Source: Larimichthys crocea (taxonomy: Eukaryota > Chordata > Actinopteri > Sciaenidae). From it: 64,000 nt of DNA. This document shows, piece after piece, positions 23,091 through 33,670 of the stretch (positions within the stretch are counted from its first letter, which is position 1; every line of letters starts with the position of its first letter). Location of the stretch: NCBI RefSeq assembly GCF_000972845.2, contig NC_040028.1:9618038-9682037 (forward strand), read 5' to 3'. Made by a program: the position numbers and the translations under genes. The notes beneath the pieces are model-generated. The model was not told where the DNA came from and made no database searches. It saw only the letters and a list, made by a program, of their open reading frames with translations.

Positions 23091-23395
23091 CAAGTATCTC
23101 AGTCCATAGAGACTTGGGAAACAGAGGGCGGCTGGTTGAAGTCCAGTATGAAACAAAGTATGGTGGTGGACTGAGGGGTTCCAGTTCATCTCCTGAGCTC
23201 TGCAGAGGTGTTCTTGAGCAAGGCACCGAACCCCCTCAACTGCTCGCAGGGCGCTGCTCTGGGTGGCTGCCCATCACTCCACCATCTCTCTCAACATTTG
23301 CATGTCTTTGAGCCCTTGTGTGTGTGTGTGTGATTGTATTTCGGGTTGAAATGCATGTAAAAAAAGAAGTGGATGGATTAATAAAAGTACCTCTT
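23091..23395 (+). mobile_element. tRNA-derived SINE (V-SINE-like), copy 1
   Basis: The 5' part looks like a tRNA promoter: an A-box-like segment (ATCTCAGTCCATAGAGACTTGG) and a B-box-like GGTTGAAGTCC, which reads GGTTTCAAGTCC in the second copy. A conserved central part contains CTTGAGCAAGGCACCGAACCCC and TGGGTGGCTGCCCATCACTCC, then a GT-rich 3' part and an A-rich tail. The central segment resembles that of the V-SINE group as I remember it. Confidence 0.7.
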
Positions 23396-23479
23396 CTTCT
23401 TCTTAATGTATTCATATCACTCTGTCCATACTGTTAATACTGTATATACTTATATACATATTCATATGCTGGTGATGTT

Positions 23480-23728
23480 GTGGGGGAGGAGCTGGACACT
23501 CTGACGACCGTGGCAGAGAGGAGGATGCTGTCCAGGCTTCAGTCCATATTGGACAATGTTTCACACCCTCTCTACGACACACTGGCTCTGCAGAGGAGCT
23601 CCTTCAGCAGAAGACTCCTCTCACTTAGATGCACCACAGAGCGACACAGGAAATCATTCCTGCCTGCGGTCATTAAACTCTACAACGCCTTCCTCAGAGA
23701 GTCAGACACACGTCCTTCTGTAATCTGA
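23480..23728 (+). pseudogene. LINE ORF C-terminal fragment
   Basis: An 82-aa frame including RRMLSRLQSILDNVSHPLYD and KSFLPAVIKLYNAFL. This has the form of the C-terminal end of a fish non-LTR retrotransposon polyprotein (…HPL…SFLP..I.LYN). The reverse transcriptase and endonuclease domains are absent, so it is a 5'-truncated copy. The clade (RTE, Rex or similar) cannot be settled from this piece. Confidence 0.6.
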
Positions 23729-23996
23729 CACAAACAATCACTTTTTGCACATTATTTAACTGTAAATTTGATCTTTTATATACCCTTTAGTATGCACACG
23801 ACACATTTCACATATTACTATACTTTTAAACACTGTTATTACTATACACTATTAATAACACGTCAGTACTATTACTATCATCTTGCCTCTGCACCTTTTC
23901 TACCGGTTTGTTTTTTTTAAGTGTCCTTGTCTCATTCTGTGTTTTGTTTTTTCTACCTCAGTATTTCATTCTATTGTATTTTTATTGTATTCAAAT

Positions 23997-24006
23997 NNNN
24001 NNNNNN
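23997..24006. other. Assembly gap (10 N)
   Basis: Ten consecutive N between two similar repeat copies. A fixed short N run usually marks an unresolved join rather than a measured gap. Confidence 0.98.
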
Positions 24007-24796
24007 TTGTAAAACCATATGTGACCCGGGTGAAGAAGTAGCAGATCTAAGTAAATCATACATTTTATATATAGATTAGAATTAGTGACCCTTAATGTGT
24101 AAACATCATTTTAATGTTGCAGCTGGTAAAAGTAGGGCTTATTTTAACTACTTAAAAGATAGATAGTCTGATGATTGATCCCACACCTGGGAAATTCACT
24201 CGTTACATAACACAACACAACAAGACAAAACACACAACACAACACAAAAAGAGTGATAGATAGAAAAATTAAGAGACATAATAAGAATACAAAATAAGAC
24301 TTATATACACTATATACACCTTTCACATATGTAGATATGTTTAAATGATAATTTGCAGAAATAACTGCACAGTTTATATATGCAATCAAAAAATGTAGTA
24401 AAAAGTACAATATTTGCCTCCAAAATGGATCGATACGGCTAGGATAGAAGAGGTCTTCCATCAGACATTATAACAAAATAAAACAATCTGCACATTGCAC
24501 ATAATGTATATCCATCTATACCATCTATCCATTGTTCTGTTTTTTTGTTGTTTTTTTGTCAAATCGTACTGCATCTATGCTGTTGTAATGTGTGTGCAAT
24601 TTGAACTGAACAGTGGAGTACACTTAAAAATAAAAATACTCAGGCAAAGTACAAGTACCTCAGACCTGTACAGCACTTTAGTAAATGTACTAAGTTGAAC
24701 TAGTGAGTTGAATTCATAATCTTTAGGTGACTTCTGCCATACTCTACACACACTGTCATATCTTCATTACATTACACCTGTAATTTTTTTATTGTT

Positions 24797-25095
24797 TACA
24801 AGTAGCTCAGTCCATAGAGACTTGGGAAACAGAGGGCGGCTGGTTTCAAGTCCAGTATGAAACAAAGTATGGTGGTGACTGGAGGGGTGCGTTCACCTGA
24901 GCTCTGCAGAGGTGCTCTTGAGCAAGGCACCGAACCCCTCAACTGCTCGCAGGGCGCTGCTCTGGGTGGCTGCCCATCACTCCACCATCTCTCTCAACAT
25001 TTGCATGTCTTGAGCCCTTTTGTGTGTGGTGTGTGTGATTGTATTTGGGTTGAAATGCATGTAAAAAAAAGAAGTGGATGGATTAATAAAGTATC
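24797..25095 (+). mobile_element. tRNA-derived SINE, copy 2
   Basis: Counterpart of the SINE at 23091. Here the head reads TAGCTCAGTCCATAGAG and the B box GGTTTCAAGTCC, closer to a tRNA. Confidence 0.7.
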
Positions 25096-25167
25096 TCTTC
25101 TTCTTCTTAATGTATTCATTTCACTCTGTCCATACGTTAATACTGTATATACTTATATACATATCAT

Positions 25168-25404
25168 ATGTTGGTGAGTTGTGGGGGAGGAGCTGGACAC
25201 TCTGACGACCGTGGCAGAGAGGAGGATGCTGTCCAGGCTTCAGTCCATATTGGACAATGTCTCACACCCTCTCTACGACAACACTGCCTCGCAGAGGAGT
25301 CCTTCAGCAGAAGACTCCTCCACTTAGATGCAACACAGAGGGACACAGGAGTCATTAAACCTACAACGCCTCCCTCAGAGAGTCAGACACACGTCCTTCT
25401 GTAA
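25168..25404 (+). pseudogene. LINE ORF C-terminal fragment, frameshifted copy
   Basis: Counterpart of 23480-23728, but single-base losses break the frame several times, so no continuous protein remains. The surrounding tail ends near 25690 in TGACAATAAAGTTGAAT, a usual fish LINE 3' end. Confidence 0.55.
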
Positions 25405-25740
25405 CTGACACAAACAATCACTTTTTGCACATTATTTAACAAATTTGATCTTTTATATACCTTTATATATGTATAGTTTATATATATATTTATATATCGT
25501 TCTTAATAGATGATTACTTGTTTAACATATGTTGTTTTTGTTTGTTTGTATACCTGGAGTATTGTAACAAAAAATAAAAGTATTTCTGATTTTTATCTGC
25601 ACTATTGTTCATATGTACACTACTATTTTGCACTTGTGGTTAGATGGTTAGATCATTGTCTCAGTGCTCATGTGCATTGACAATAAAGTTGAATGTAGTG
25701 TAAGATCTTCCACAGGGTGTCACTGTTTTGAAATGAGGTC

Positions 25741-25942
25741 GCTGATCTGCTGCTGCTCGTTGTTTCAGTCGGGTCAAAGTTTACTACACACGGAAGTGGC
25801 ATGTACTGTAGTCTCGTCTCGGGTTTGTCGAGTTTTGTTTTTTATTTTATTTTCTTTCTGCAGTCTTCACGGATCTCCATGAATCAACACAACACGTTTG
25901 TTGGTTTGTTTTTCTTTTAGCAGGAGGGCTAACGGATGTTAG
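25741..25942 (+). promoter_or_regulatory. akap17a: Probable akap17a promoter and 5' non-coding exon
   Basis: CGGAAGTG (25791-25798) matches an ETS-factor site typical of TATA-less housekeeping promoters. A possible first-exon donor follows (GATGTTAG|GTAAGG, GT at 25943). The next acceptor is a tandem CAGCAG at 26460-26465, just before the coding start. Transcript evidence would be needed to place the start site. Confidence 0.4.
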
Positions 25943-26487
25943 GTAAGGCGGCAGTAACTGTAGCAACGAAGCTCGTCGCCTAGAAACAACAATAACGCTG
26001 CGTGTTTTCAGCTTTTTAAATAGCATAAGTCATTTGTTTAAGTCTCCTCTCAGGGTTTATGACATCACAGCTGGTTATATATGTTATATTAAAGCTTCAG
26101 CACGTAAGTCACAATGGTGTTAGCTTTAAATGAGCTCACATTCATAATGTACGATGATGCTATTGCTAAACAGCTAATAAATGCTAAATGTTATCTTTAG
26201 CCGGCCAGTTTATTTTTTGTTTTTTTTTAAAGATGAGTTAATAAATCAGATGTTTGAATCAAAATAACAGGCCAACTAAACGTCTAGGTTGGTTTGCTCG
26301 TTAATAAGCTTCAAAAACAGCTTAAATAACGGTTTGTTATGTGTTTTTGTGCAACAACATCCAACTGTCGGTCACTATTTTTTGGTTTAAACCTCCAAAA
26401 AAAAAAAAAAATAGTTGTTTTAATTCAAACATCTGCTAACAGTCTTTACTGTCTCTGTCCAGCAGCTAACCTCTCCTGTCTGCAACA

Positions 26488-29400
26488 ATGACCACCATCG
26501 TCCACGATACTACAGAGGCGGTGTGCCTCTCCTCCGAGTACAACCTGTACCTGAAGCCCATTGCCAAAATGACCATAAGTGTGGCTCTGCCGACGCTCAA
26601 GCTGCCAGGCAAGAGCATTTCCAACTGGGAGGTAATGGAGAGGGTGAAGGCCATGGTCGCCCCGGATCAGTTTTCAGCCCTGCGCATCTCCAAGAGCACC
26701 ATGGACTTCATCCGCTTTGAGGGCGAGGTGGAAAACAAGACGGTGGTGAAGGGCCTGCTGGCCCGTCTGGATGGGAAGAGCATCAAACTTAGTGGATTTA
26801 CGGACGTACTGAAGGTAAGGCTGATGTTGTAGTAGAGCACAAATCTCGTGGTGAAATGTTGTCTGGAATATCAGCGTCCAAAATGACCATAAAGTTTAAA
26901 TAAAGCTTGATTTGTTGCAGTATTAGACTGCAATAGTTTTATCAACTTGTGTCTAATAAACCGTCAACCGAATGTTTATTAACCCTTCTTTCCCCCCTTT
27001 TTTTCTCAGGTTCGTGCAGTAGAGAATAAAGTGGACTTCCCTACACGTTACGACTGGGATTCCTTCTTCCGCGACGCCAAGGACATGAATGAAACTCTGC
27101 CGGGAGAGAGGCCTGACACCATCCACCTGGAGGGACTTCCCTGCCGCTGGTTCAGCCAGAAGGACAGTCCGTTTCCAGACCGGCCTTCTGAAGAAGTCCT
27201 CATTGTTGTGTTCCAGACATTTGGCAAGGTAGTACATGTTTCAGTTTGTCTATATTTAACAGGAAACTAGAACACAGGATTCAGGTTGTAAGACAAAATG
27301 ACTGTGTTGTGTCCATCGCTGCAAACATACCATACCATGCAGGAAGTTAATAAAACTGTGCAGCTATGATTGTTTGCATTAAGTGAACTTATTTGATTTG
27401 ATTGATTTTATAGGTGCGAAATGTTGACATCCCCATGCTGGACCCGTACCGGGAGGAGATGATGGACAAGAACTTCAACACATTCAGTTTCGGCGGTCAT
27501 CTGAACTTTGAGGCTTATGTCCAGTACCAGGAGTACTGCGGCTTCAGCAAGGCAATGGACACTCTGCGTAGCATGAAGCTGATGCTCAAAGGAGAAGACG
27601 GAAAGGCAGTGGCCTGCAATATCAAGGTACAGCGGGCTTTTATACATGGTAATGGTTCTGGCAAGAAGACAGTAAGGGATTATTTCTTTTCCCGATTATT
27701 CAACTGAACTTTTGAAATATTTCCCCCCAGAATTCAACCCATGTTGGGTCTGAAATGAAGCCAACAAGTTAATCTCCATAAGCCCCCGTATTAAAATGTT
27801 AAAATTTTTATATATGTACAGCCAAGTACAAGGAGGCTTCACAACGCCTCGTCAGAAGCCCGTGGATGACATCACAAACACTACGTCCATATATCATGCT
27901 GTCTTTTCCCAATAAGATAAATATTGTCTCTGTTTCTTCTTCTTCTCTGCACACGTTAAATTCAGTGTCTCAGCCTGGCAGGCCGATGCAGTGCACGTAG
28001 TCTAAAGGTGTTATAATGCAGAAGAATAGAGTGGAGCAATATTTGTAGCTATGTTACTGGAAGAATCCTAAAAAGCTTGAAAAATTGAAAATGGCTCAAC
28101 TTTTACCGCAACACACAACCACACAATAAGTCATTGCAACGTATTGCATTAGCCAATTAAATACTCGCAAAAGTCAGGCGCGGTCACCGTTGTTAAGATG
28201 GAGTTAAAATAATTTCCCCTGACTCTCCATGGTTATGAAATCCTTTCTCACAGCATTATAAAGCGCTTTGCAGTGATTGCACCTGATAAACCTGCAAACT
28301 CATGGAATTATTTCCAAAGCTGCCGTCCCTGTGTCATATTTCATTTTTGTTTCCGACACCTGCGGCCACATGCTCCCACCAACGCAGATCTTTTAACCGC
28401 GTGGTTATTTTTGGTCTGATTGAGCACCGAGGGCACGTCGCGGATCTGCAAGTCTCCCATTTTGTGCACAAGGCCACCAATGAATTGCAACTGCTGTTGT
28501 GTGATGTTGCACATAGGCAGATTTTAGCAATTAGATTGTGTCGTGAGTCACATAGCAGCTTTAAGACCTTTTAGTGGAATGAGAATTAAAGCCGTGTCAT
28601 CGTTATTTCCAATGTAATGAATGTAGGGGAGAGCCGGGTCTCTTAATCCTCAGAATAAAGCTTCACTTTGAAATCTAAATTAGAGCAGAAGAAGCAAAGG
28701 AGTGTCTGTATAGAAGAAACGAGGAACTAAACGAAGAAGTTGAAAGCAGGTTCTATTACTAAATAACATGAATACGCAAAAAAGGTATTTAATAATCTCA
28801 CCAGCTCGCCTGAATATGAAGGGTTTTATTTTACTTCAGTGTGAAAAAGAGTATTGAAAATTATGACCCTCATAAGCCTATTGCACTGAGGCACCGTGGT
28901 ATTTAACAGACAAATTATTACTTTATCAAACACATTACTGTGGATCGTAATGTCAGCGTCGAGCTTTTTGTAATAAATATTTTATGCCATCTCTTCTTCA
29001 CTGGAAGGAATGCTCTATACCAGAATATCCTAAACCTCAAACACCCATTTGTTAGAAATGTCAGACATTATTTTACCATCTCACTTACACAAATGTGAGT
29101 CTGCGTTTATTGGATAGGCAGACGTTACCATACCGCAACACAACAGGTGTAAAAGATGAGTTAAAACTAAATCATCACAGATGTCCAAACGTTGAAACAA
29201 AAGAGACGACTTTTACAAGACGCCTTTTGTCTGTGTCTATGCGTTTTCCTCAGGTGACCTTTGACACCAGCAAGCACCTGAGCGAGTCGGCTCTGAAGAG
29301 GAGGAGTCTGGAGAGGCTGAAGTTACAGGAGCTGGAGCGGCAGAGAGAGGAGCAGAAACGACGCGAGAAGGAAGAGGAGGAGCGGCGCAAGGAGGAGGAG

Positions 29401-31587
29401 AGGTATGATGGCTTATAAAATAGAAATGAAGAGCTAGTTTCTGATGGAGGAAGACTCCAGAAGATTCACAAACCTGTGAATCAGGGCAGCGACATATTCA
29501 CAGATGACAATTTACTTTTTTTTTTTGTTTGTTCAGGAAACAGAAGGAGCAGGAAGAGGAGGAGAAGGAGCGGAAGAAGGAAGAGAGGCTGCGAAAGCGA
29601 GAGCAGAAGATGCGGGAGAGGGAGGAGAGGAGGAACCTGAAGAGGGTGAGGCGGCAGCAGGAGGAGGAGCAGAAGAAGCTGCAGATGAAGATCGCCATGG
29701 AGGAGAGGAGGCTGCTGCTGGCTCAGCGCAACCTGGAATCGATTCGGCTCATTGCCGAGCTGCTGGCCAGAGCCAAGGTACGGCGTGTACACAAATATAC
29801 ACAAAAGATCTCCGAGTGGGTACACACATGTCCCATGCACACATTAAATAAATATCTACAAATATGTTGTTTTACTTTGGGGCCATTGATGTTGGGGTTC
29901 ATTTTTAAGTAAGCAGTTTTACACTTTTATAAAATGTACTTATTTGATTTGTTCCCAAAAGGTAGATGAGAAGATGGATTCCACTCCACACTATTTCCAC
30001 ACTATTTGTCCATTAAATATAAAGACAACACTTGAAGAAGTTTATGCTCCAAAAAGTAGTCTGGTACCTAACCACCCCTCAAACCTCGACTTGTTATTTT
30101 TTTTACAAAATTTGCAGTTTTAAACAAAATGAAAACTGGGAAGGGGTGAGCATTACAGTCACGGCCAAATATATTGGCACCCCTGCATTTCTGTCACATG
30201 ATTGTAACCCACAGTGAGCTTCGTACACTTTGGAGTTTTGGATCACTGCTCCAGATCTTTCAGACTTGATGGGTTCCTTCTCACAAATTCTATTTTGAGA
30301 TCTCTCCACGGGTGCTCTGGGATTTAGATCTGGACTCATTGCAGGTCCCTTCAGAACTCTCCAGTGACAGAGGTGTAAGAAACTCACTGATGGTTACAGG
30401 AGCAGATTGATTTCAGTTGTTCCTCATTAAGTTGAGGGTGCCAATAATTTTGTCCGGGTTGATTTTTGGAGTTTTGTCAAAGATATCTTTTTTTCTCCCT
30501 TCCACAAAAGAATATAAGCAGAGTTGTTTCCTCCTTTTTCACAAGAGTAGAACCTTTTTTTAATTTGATACCGCTCGATAAAGATGCTCAACATTATTAA
30601 AATTACACTGTAATGCTGATTCATATAAGCCCAGAGTTCTCTCTCTCTTTCTTTTTCTTTTCAAATTTACGGTTTCTCTTATCGTTACTAATGTCGTGTC
30701 CTCCTCCTCTCCAGGCCCTGAAGCAGCAGCAGCAGGCGAAAGAGAGGGCAGAAAGGGAGGAACAGGAAAGGCAGGAGCAATCTCGACAGAAGGAGGAACT
30801 CGCTCGTCTGCAGCAGCTAGAGGCCTGCCGACGCAAGCAGGAAGAGGAGCTCCGGAGGGTGGAGGTGGAGAAGGAGCGCGCACTGGAGCTCCAGCGCCGA
30901 GAGAAGGAACTAAGGGAGAAGCTGCTTTGCAACCTGTTGAAGAAGGGCAGCAGTAAAACACCAAGACCTCCAGGCATGCAGGACCAGGCCGGGCCCGTAA
31001 CGAGTGAGGAGGCCTCAGATCCTGGTGGCAGTGATGGGATGTTGGGAATTCTCGGCCGGGTGAACGGAGTCAAAGCAGTTGAGGGCAAAGAGAAGCAGGA
31101 GCACTCCCAAGTTTTGGGAAAAAACAGGGGAAGAGAGGACAGAAAGAAAGACCGGGAAGGAAGGAGAGAAGAGGTGGCGAGGAGCAGGCACAGCAGGGAG
31201 CGAGCAAGAGACCGCTCACACCGAGAGAGGAGCTCCTCATATAGCCGGGGGAGGAGGAGGCGCTCCCACAGCCACAGCAGGAGACAAAGGAGCTCCAGCC
31301 GCCGGAGGAGCTCTAGTCGTCATAAGAGGAGCTGCAGACACCATGGCGACAGGAGGCGCAGCCATAGCCACTGCAGCAGGAGCACAAGCTCCAGCCAGGA
31401 CAGGAGCCGGAGCAGCAGCGGGAGGAGTTACAGCAGAGGGAGGAGCCGCCGTAGTCACCGCAGATACAGCAGAGGAAGTTCGAGGGGCAGCAATAAAAGC
31501 AGAGGGCGGAGGAGTCACAGCCATTACAGCCGAAGATACAGGAGACACAGCAACAGTAGAGACAGGAGCCACTCCAGACGGCGATGA
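26488..31587 (+). CDS. akap17a: A-kinase anchor protein 17A (AKAP17A), 6 coding exons, 673 aa
   Basis: Exons 26488-26814, 27010-27228, 27414-27626, 29254-29402, 29537-29777 and 30715-31587; all GT/AG and in phase (2022 nt). The N-terminal half is nearly colinear with vertebrate AKAP17[84 protein letters not shown] and [14 protein letters not shown], covering the RRM-like region to about residue 253. Residues 265-430 are a highly charged Arg/Glu coiled coil. Residues from about 540 to the end are an RS-rich domain ending SHSRRR. AKAP17A (XE7/SFRS17A) is a nuclear-speckle splicing factor that binds PKA regulatory subunits; the PKA-binding helix was not located here. The start fits, as [12 protein letters not shown] aligns with the human MAAATIVHDTSEAV. 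Confidence 0.93.
27627..29253 (+). other. akap17a: akap17a intron 3 (1.6 kb)
   Basis: No exon, RNA gene or named repeat recognised. A/T-rich, with unremarkable short frames on both strands. Confidence 0.5.
30154..30463. mobile_element. Degenerate Tc1/mariner element remnant
   Basis: Starts at TA followed by CAGTCACGGCCAAATATATTGGCACC. Near the other end it has GGGTGCCAATAATTTTGTCC, an inverted match to the start. At about 310 bp it is far below the 1.3-1.6 kb of a full Tc1 copy. The last bases of the right terminal repeat have decayed. It lies in intron 5 of akap17a. Confidence 0.75.
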
Positions 31588-31631
31588 TCTCATCAATACC
31601 AGTTTATTGATTGATTCTAGATTTACACCTG

Positions 31632-31637
31632 AATAAA
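31632..31637 (+). promoter_or_regulatory. akap17a: Candidate proximal poly(A) signal of akap17a
   Basis: AATAAA 45 nt after the stop codon. A second AATAAA at 31960-31965 gives a more usual 3' UTR length; either or both may be used. Confidence 0.45.
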
Positions 31638-31959
31638 TCTATGAGTAAAAGTAAAATCACCTCCACAGAATTAACTGTCCCGACATATGTAAGTGTACAT
31701 GTATGTGTAAAGCATGTAAGTTGTCACAGTTGATTCAAAGGAGATGAGTTTACCTTTTTAGTTTGTTTTTTTTTCTCCTCACATTTCATCGCTTTCGATC
31801 GAAGCTGCTGACAACTATTAATCTGTCCGTATACACAATATGTGTTTACAACAGTTTGAAGGCGTAAACCACTAAATGTACTGTTTGGTTTCTGGAATAT
31901 TGTCTTTGCTGTGTGTGAAAGACATTTGAAATACCTTAAAGCTCACTTGGAATGACAGG

Positions 31960-31965
31960 AATAAA
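31960..31965 (+). promoter_or_regulatory. akap17a: Candidate distal poly(A) signal of akap17a
   Basis: AATAAA in the context GGAATAAACATAAT, 373 nt after the stop. Confidence 0.5.
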
Positions 31966-31989
31966 CATAATAGGGCATTAAAATGATAA

Positions 31990-33120
31990 CCATTGATACT
32001 CATCATGATAGAAGTTAAGAACACTGGCAGATAAATTAAAAGCTAAACAGGCCCCACTGTAATTGCAGATTGACACGCCAGTCTAACTGGTCGAAAGCCT
32101 GTTCATGACTTTGATTTTCTGCAAGCGAGTTTTCTTTGTGCATGAATGACAGTGAGCGATAGAAAGTGACAGAGAGCAAGTTGTGTTTATTTAGATGTGT
32201 GGCGTCCTGACATGTAATCAGCACGAAGTTACGGCTGCCATAAAATTTTAAGTGGACGACTGCTGTTCCGTTACAAATGTGAAATGTCCACAGACTGTAG
32301 AAACATACCTCTGTGTTTAGGCTGAGCTGCAGACAGCCTGAAACATCTCGTGGAATTCTCCTAAAGTATTTGCTGCTTTGCTCACGAGCGGCTCGTAAAA
32401 ACACAACTGAGTCTGAGATTTGTTGTCGAGCTCATCAGAACAGCACCGCGATGATCGCACAGTTTCACCTGAACAGAGACGGATTCATTCTAGTTTTATT
32501 TCAATTTTAACATTTGGATGACTTTTGTTTTGAAACAAAGAAATATAAATGTCGAGTCTGAGTTGCAGAGACTTGCTGAAAGATGATAATGGCGTCATGA
32601 CATCTTGGACATGACATGGCGAGCAGTATACTTCATCTGTCCTTGGTCATATGAGAGTCTTGCATACAAGTGAGTGAAAATCTGGGACAAAACTTTAGTT
32701 GTTGTTTAGGAAACCAGCATCCAACAAGTCAAACCAGCACAGTACCAAGTAGAAAATAAATGGGATGTTAGGTCCTGCTTTCATGTTGACAGCGCATTGC
32801 CGCATACATTTCTTTAGCTTTATTAGTAACTGTACAGGCTGTTCTCTGAGATTTGTGTTTCATCTTTGAGCAAGTCAAGTCAAATAGTTTTGTTGACACC
32901 AACCATAGAGCATGTCTTGCATCCATGTGGTCAAAAATAAAAAAAAATACAAACTCAAAACTTTGGTTGTAAATCTTCTACTTGAACTCTGTCTCTGTCT
33001 AAACTCTGTGCACCGCTGTGATCAACAACATTTAAAGCAGAAGGATCAAGGTGACATCATACCGGACTCCAGCTGCCACATCTGTATCTTGTCCGTACAC
33101 TGCTGGTTTAACAAGCTGTG
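31990..33120. other. Intergenic region between akap17a and asmt
   Basis: No coding exon or recognised repeat. A/T-rich throughout. Confidence 0.5.
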
Positions 33121-33132
33121 CGGATGAATAAT

Positions 33133-33497
33133 TAATCGTCAAATTGATTAGTGTCTGTGTAACCTCATCAAGGCATGTGATGCGACAGCCTGTGTCATTA
33201 GGTCTGATGCCACCATTAGTCTCTCAGCTTAAGTGCAATCAGGCCATATGGAGAGGAGAAGGAGAGCAGCACGTCTTCCATAAGATACAGTTTCCCCTCC
33301 AAGGCTTGGTGCTTCAGAAGTGTCGCTCACATTTTCGTGAAAACTGGTAAACATGTCTGGTATGATAATGCTCTGAGTGAAAGTGTGTTCAAGTGTGAGT
33401 GATAACTGAGCAAGGCAGCAGTGTGTTACCACAAAGTTATTTCTTTGTCCAGTGCGGACTGAGCCTCTGCTCTAATCTGGGTTATCTGGCTGTAATC
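33133..33497 (+). promoter_or_regulatory. asmt: Upstream asmt region with four TAATC motifs
   Basis: TAATC occurs at 33133-33137, inverted at 33146-33150 (GATTA), and again at 33473-33477 (TAATCT) and 33493-33497. An E-box of the CANNTG type (CATATG) is at 33245-33250. OTX/CRX homeoproteins bind TAATC-type sites in pineal and photoreceptor promoters. Short motifs also occur by chance, so this is only a candidate. Confidence 0.3.
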
Positions 33498-33670
33498 ATC
33501 TTAGCCCACTGCTACTCTTGCTGTTGCTGCAGGGTGGGCACTTTCTCTGGCTTTGTTTCCATTGCTGTTCATACATACACCTGTTGAAGTGTCTCTAGAG
33601 CAGAACACAACTAGCAGGGAAGTTCACTTTGCATGTAGAAGAGCTTGGAGTACAGTCCAAACAGGCTGCC

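Larger units (their letters stand above)
22253..23800. repeat. Repeat block, copy 1 (LINE tail + SINE + LINE ORF end)
   Basis: In order: a minus-oriented LINE-tail-like segment (TTGATTGATCCCACACCTGG near 22470), A/T-rich sequence, a tRNA-headed SINE (about 23091-23395), and a LINE protein C-terminus with its downstream tail (23480-23800). Almost the whole block recurs at 24012-25465 in the same order and orientation. Confidence 0.8.
24012..25465. repeat. Repeat block, copy 2, immediately right of the gap
   Basis: Same order and orientation as 22253-23800, including the same SINE at the same internal place (about 24797-25095) and the same LINE C-terminal end. It differs mainly by many one-base deletions and insertions, often in doubled letters and homopolymers, plus one loss of about 50 bp near its left end between AAGTAAA direct repeats. 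Confidence 0.85.

Noticed and set aside
23091..23160. A true tRNA gene
   Set aside because: The A- and B-box-like parts continue into a SINE body and the arms do not pair as a tRNA.
22253..25465. Two independent insertions of the same SINE and LINE
   Set aside because: The same elements share the same internal order, spacing and truncation points in both copies, so the block was copied as a unit, biologically or by assembly.
30621..31636. Long overlapping frames on both strands of the akap17a last exon
   Set aside because: They are by-products of purine-rich Arg/Glu/Ser codons. Only the frame joined in phase to the five upstream exons matches AKAP17A.
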